Assembly (NCBI GenBank): GCA_951800155.1
Contig: CATOJL010000052.1
Location: forward strand, 1-9,104
Source of the DNA: an uncultured Bacilli bacterium
Lineage (GTDB): Bacteria > Bacillota_I > Bacilli_A > RF39 > UBA660
Length of the DNA: 9,104 bases
Reading direction: 5' to 3'
Positions within the stretch are counted from its first letter, which is position 1. Each line of letters begins with the position of its first letter. Positions 6,993 to 9,104 of this stretch are shown piece after piece. The position numbers were made by a program, and so were the translations under genes. Under the pieces are notes generated by a model. That model saw only the letters and a list, made by a program, of their open reading frames with translations, did not search any database and was not told the origin of the DNA.

Positions 6993-7407
6993 CTTTTTTA
7001 AGTCCGAATAAAACAGAACAAACACCTGCTATAATCGTTCCAAGAATCATGGTATAAAAACCAATTCCAAAAGATCCAACTTGCGTTCCTAAAAAAGAAG
7101 TAGAATCTTTCACATCGGTATAGAACCGAATAAGTAGAAACATAACTATAATTGCAGGAATACAAGCAAATTTAGCTTTATCAAAGACATGAAGTACAAG
7201 CATTCCAATTGCTAAAAGAATAACCCAAACTCCTTCAGTAAGTTTTCCATCAGATGAAAAATAATTGATAGATTCAGATACCCCTAAAAAGCTTACTTTA
7301 TATACTGGTAAAAATACACCAATAATCATCATAACGATTCCAACTAAGCAAGCAATGAATAGGGGATTTTTTAGGTTTCCTTTCACATTTTCTACATATT
7401 TTTCCAT
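6982..7407 (-). CDS. Four-helix membrane protein of unknown function
   Basis: The 141-residue product has four predicted membrane segments at about 16-36, 58-75, 79-96 and 113-136. There is a short polar loop with Ser, Asn and Asp after the first helix and a basic KKEK tail. I do not recognise the family and see no catalytic motif. The start is taken at the ATG at 7407 because AAAGGAG at 7422-7416 lies eight bases upstream. An in-frame GTG at 7416 would give three more residues but overlaps that ribosome binding site. The gene has its own consensus promoter and an apparent terminator, so it is probably monocistronic. The IS element begins about 150 bp upstream. Confidence 0.75.
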   Translation of the reverse strand: MEKYVENVKGNLKNPLFIACLVGIVMMIIGVFLPVYKVSFLGVSESINYFSSDGKLTEGVWVILLAIGMLVLHVFDKAKFACIPAIIVMFLLIRFYTDVKDSTSFLGTQVGSFGIGFYTMILGTIIAGVCSVLFGLKKEKN

Positions 7408-7430
7408 AATGCACACTCCTTTACATCTTC

Positions 7431-7459
7431 ATTTTAGCGAACAGGAAGCGGAATGTCAA
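7431..7459 (-). promoter_or_regulatory. Sigma-A promoter of the four-helix membrane protein gene
   Basis: On the minus strand TTGACA (7459-7454) and TAAAAT (7436-7431) are separated by 17 bases. This matches the housekeeping consensus at all but one position. The start is expected near 7424, so the ribosome binding site at 7422-7416 would lie at the very 5' end of a short leader. Confidence 0.85.
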
Positions 7460-7497
7460 GTATAAGGAAAGGCTAAAGAGCGTTTAAAGGATGGAAA

Positions 7498-7538
7498 AAG
7501 GGAATGTTTACAGTTCATTTAATTGTGCGCATTCCTTT
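7498..7538. other. Long imperfect hairpin in the IS left flank
   Basis: AAGGGAATG (7498-7506) pairs with CATTCCTTT (7530-7538), and ACAGTT (7510-7515) pairs with AATTGT (7521-7526) around a CATTT loop. The three bases between the two stems form two G-U pairs and one mismatch on the plus strand. Read on the minus strand, the GGAATG/CATTCC stem is followed by C and five T residues, so it could be a terminator for a gene to the right. Read on the plus strand the wobble pairs are better preserved. No coding region was found in 7460-7561, and the partner gene may lie beyond the IS. Confidence 0.5.
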
Positions 7539-7561
7539 ATTATAAAAGTGAAGTATATGCT

Positions 7562-7581
7562 CAGTAAAAAAGAGTAAAAAT
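7562..7581 (+). repeat. IS left terminal inverted repeat
   Basis: CAGTAAAAAAGAGTAAAAAT at the transposase 3' side matches the opposite end with mismatches only at positions 4, 5 and 18. The core AAAAAGAGTAAA is identical in both ends. Confidence 0.75.
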
Positions 7582-7592
7582 AAATAAAAGGT

Positions 7593-7637
7593 AAAAAATA
7601 GATAAAATTTAATAAAAAATAAATATATCTATTTTTT
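7593..7637. terminator. Symmetrical AT-rich hairpin inside the IS left end
   Basis: AAAAAATAGATA (7593-7604) and TATCTATTTTTT (7626-7637) are perfect 12-base inverted arms with a 21-nt loop. The stem ends in a T run on either strand, so it could act in both directions: ending transposase mRNA and stopping outside transcription from the left. Only one G-C pair is present and the loop is long, so efficiency is doubtful. A second small hairpin (GATGC 7674-7678 with GCATC 7688-7692), followed on the minus strand by five T residues, may be the first stop for transposase transcripts. Confidence 0.4.
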
Positions 7638-7742
7638 TCTTCACAAAATAAGAAAACAGAACCACGACAAAAAGATGCAAAGGATTAGCATCAAAAAAAA
7701 TATGTAAAAAGACTGGTTTTCAAAGAACAAATATAGTATAAT

Positions 7743-9029
7743 TTAATCATCAAATCTTAACTGAAATTTAGTTTCTAAATTGTTGAGATCTGAGATTGTG
7801 GAAGTAAGTGTGTTTAAGAGAATGTGACTTACTTCTTTTATTTTGAACTTTAAAGATTTAGTTAAAAGATTTCCTTGCTCTAATAATTGTCTTATTGTAT
7901 GAGCAAATTGAATAAAAAAATAATGATTTTTCATTGCAGTATCATTTCTACTATTTAAATGGGATATATTAAAAGTTCTATGTTTTTGAGTATAGAATCC
8001 TTCATTTTCAATTTTCCATCTTTTTCTTCCCATAGAAACAATTTCTTTAATATTAGAATCTTTAATTTCTAAGTCACTAATATATCTAAAAATAGTGATT
8101 TTTTTCTTTTTAGCTTCCACATATTTAAATGCTGACAAAGTAATACCATTATATTTTATATTGGTAGATAGATAAAAATCTTTATGAGTAGTTTCGTTTT
8201 GATAATTAATATTATCTTCAAAGGTTTCATTAATTTCCTTTAATCTATCTGGTTTAAGATTAAATATATAATTCCATTTATATTTTTTACATATTTTTAT
8301 AATGGGAGTAGTTGCATAAAGTCCATCACCAGTGATAATAAACTTATATTTAGGATAGTTTTTTTTAATTCTTTTAATCATTCTTTTAAAAGCATTAGTT
8401 TCACAATCTTGTTTTTGTTTATCCGTTAGCATTTTCTCATTTTCAATAAATTCAGAATCTAAACTAATTACTATATTACCAACTACTAATTTGCATTCTA
8501 AGACATATTTATAATAGGAAATTTTACCATCTTTATGTTTTCTAGTAAGGCAATTATTATTTAAATTATAATCATGATTGGATAAACCTGTCCCATCAAA
8601 TAACAATTGAAAACAACCATGATATCTATATTTATCAAACATTTTAGAGCGGATTAAAGTCTTTACAATATACTTTTGAATATTTCTTAATTCATCCGTT
8701 TTAATATTCATAAATACATCTTGAATCGTTTCCCAATGGGGAAGTTCTGCCAGATTTTGATTACATATTTTAGAAATGTTTTTAATACATATATCTGTAT
8801 TGAAATTATCAGAAGAAATATCAGTCATAGTTGTTAAACCACAAAGAAGTGGGAATAACCTAGTTATACATATAGTTTTCATTTTATAAGTAACATAACT
8901 CTGATTTCTAACATCAGTCAGACTTTCAAACATATCTAATAGTTTAGGAAGATATTTATTAATAATAGAATATAATTCCTTTACTAAATCCTTATCTTTT
9001 CTTAGATTTCTTCTTTCTTTTCTATTCAT
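7743..9029 (-). CDS. DDE transposase, IS4-like superfamily
   Basis: Catalyses cut-and-join transposition of the surrounding IS, acting on its inverted ends. The 428-residue protein is rich in Lys and Asn. It begins with a basic DNA-binding region (NRKERRNLRKDKD) and then carries an RNase H-like DDE core. D145 lies in LLFDGTG and D235 in IITGDGLYAT. The final acid is probably E341 in GRKRWKIENEGF (R337-x3-E341), where the IS4-type Arg/Glu block is expected; E343 is an alternative. A basic residue, K349, follows. The ATG at 9029 is preceded by AAAAAGGTGG with a nine-base gap. The frame is uninterrupted, with no frameshift and no second ORF, and the C-terminus lies about 180 bp from the left end. 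It is transcribed towards the four-helix membrane protein gene. I would not name the ISfinder family from sequence alone. Confidence 0.9.
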   Translation of the reverse strand: MNRKERRNLRKDKDLVKELYSIINKYLPKLLDMFESLTDVRNQSYVTYKMKTICITRLFPLLCGLTTMTDISSDNFNTDICIKNISKICNQNLAELPHWETIQDVFMNIKTDELRNIQKYIVKTLIRSKMFDKYRYHGCFQLLFDGTGLSNHDYNLNNNCLTRKHKDGKISYYKYVLECKLVVGNIVISLDSEFIENEKMLTDKQKQDCETNAFKRMIKRIKKNYPKYKFIITGDGLYATTPIIKICKKYKWNYIFNLKPDRLKEINETFEDNINYQNETTHKDFYLSTNIKYNGITLSAFKYVEAKKKKITIFRYISDLEIKDSNIKEIVSMGRKRWKIENEGFYTQKHRTFNISHLNSRNDTAMKNHYFFIQFAHTIRQLLEQGNLLTKSLKFKIKEVSHILLNTLTSTISDLNNLETKFQLRFDD

Positions 9030-9061
9030 TACTACATACCACCTTTTTATTATGTAGTAAT
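9028..9061 (-). promoter_or_regulatory. Hairpin overlapping the transposase start codon
   Basis: ATTACTACATA (9028-9038) and TATGTAGTAAT (9051-9061) are perfect 11-base inverted arms. In transposase mRNA the loop holds the Shine-Dalgarno GGUGG (9043-9039) and the 3' arm includes the first two bases of the AUG. When fully formed it should hinder initiation. Confidence 0.7.
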
Positions 9062-9068
9062 TATATCA
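9060..9068 (-). promoter_or_regulatory. Extended -10 promoter of the transposase
   Basis: TGATATAAT on the minus strand (9068-9060) is an extended -10 element (TGn plus a perfect TATAAT). No good -35 is visible at 16-18 bases. The expected start near 9053 lies inside the 5' arm of the start-codon hairpin, so the IS's own mRNA would lack most of that arm. Confidence 0.65.
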
Positions 9069-9084
9069 AATTTCTTTGCGAAGA

Positions 9085-9104
9085 ATCTTTACTCTTTTTC
9101 TCTG
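9085..9104 (-). repeat. IS right terminal inverted repeat
   Basis: Read on the minus strand from the last base of the window, this begins CAGAGAAAAAGAGTAAAGAT and pairs with the left end at 17 of 20 positions. The window stops exactly where the repeat does, so the true end may be here or slightly beyond. Confidence 0.7.

Larger units (their letters stand above)
7562..9104 (-). mobile_element. Insertion sequence, DDE (IS4-like) transposase, about 1.54 kb
   Basis: One transposase gene fills most of the element. The left end at 7562 and the reverse complement of the last bases of the window agree at 17 of the first 20 positions, giving terminal inverted repeats that start with CAG. A length of about 1,543 bp suits a one-gene IS. 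The right boundary may lie a few bases past the window, and the target-site duplication cannot be tested because the right flank is missing. The left flank ends GTATATGCT. The gene, both ends and the leader signals are intact, so the copy may be functional. The exact IS family is not assigned. Confidence 0.8.

Noticed and set aside
7408..7416. Upstream GTG start for the four-helix membrane protein
   Set aside because: The GTG overlaps the AAAGGAG ribosome binding site that is correctly spaced for the ATG at 7407.
7265..7465. Plus-strand open frame of 66 codons over the start of the four-helix membrane protein gene
   Set aside because: It overlaps the well-supported minus-strand gene and its promoter, and the peptide has no recognisable features.
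6960..7700. Shared 13-base string GCATCAAAAAAAA near 6960-6972 and 7688-7700
   Set aside because: It is mostly an A run, lies once in host DNA and once inside the IS, and has no matching flanks; coincidence is likely.
7714..7742. Plus-strand TATAAT at 7737-7742 as an outward or antisense promoter in the IS
   Set aside because: There is no usable -35 at 16-18 bases and no TG extension; it is probably chance in AT-rich DNA.
1..9104. CRISPR array, tRNA, rRNA, known riboswitch or phage integration site
   Set aside because: No spaced direct repeats of CRISPR type, no cloverleaf-like GC-rich segment and no conserved riboswitch core was seen by reading both strands.

Overview
The window is AT-rich (by eye roughly 30% G+C) bacterial DNA. 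Purine-rich Shine-Dalgarno sites at 5-9 nt, near-consensus sigma-A promoters, standard stop codons and the protein families (M3 oligoendopeptidase, FtsX-type ABC permease, DUF1287, DUF975) all point to a low-GC Bacillota, either Clostridia or an Erysipelotrichia/uncultured gut Bacilli-like lineage. I cannot place it more precisely.

Layout. 1-115: leader with an ATTTT tandem repeat. 116-1852 (+): M3-family zinc oligoendopeptidase with its own terminator. 2026-2118 (+): a 30-residue hydrophobic peptide gene with a strong ribosome binding site. 2156-6233 (+): a compact operon with a consensus promoter and an inverted-repeat operator over the start site. It holds three overlapping genes: an ABC ATPase, a large two-domain FtsX-like permease, and a membrane-anchored DUF1287 (NlpC/P60-like) putative cell-wall hydrolase. 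It ends in a hairpin shared with the convergent gene. 6222-6842 (-): DUF975 membrane protein. 6982-7407 (-): four-helix membrane protein of unknown function. 7562-9104 (-): an apparently intact IS element with a DDE transposase. Its terminal inverted repeats are recognisable at 7562 and at the last bases of the window.

How the genes work together. The central operon is the most interesting unit. The ATPase and permease resemble the MacB/FtsEX 'mechanotransmission' class of ABC proteins, with two big extracytoplasmic domains. The gene translated directly behind them encodes an extracytoplasmic Cys/His hydrolase-like protein with a calcium-loop-like motif. By analogy with FtsEX-PcsB/CwlO/RipC, a testable hypothesis is that the transporter controls a surface peptidoglycan hydrolase, or shares a cell-envelope stress response with it. 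No regulator gene adjoins the operon, so its operator is presumably read by a protein encoded elsewhere.

The IS element carries structures that look like protection against outside transcription. A hairpin at the transposase start should form fully only on read-through mRNA, and an AT-rich symmetrical hairpin lies just inside the left end. A further long imperfect hairpin lies in the flank between the IS and the neighbouring gene.
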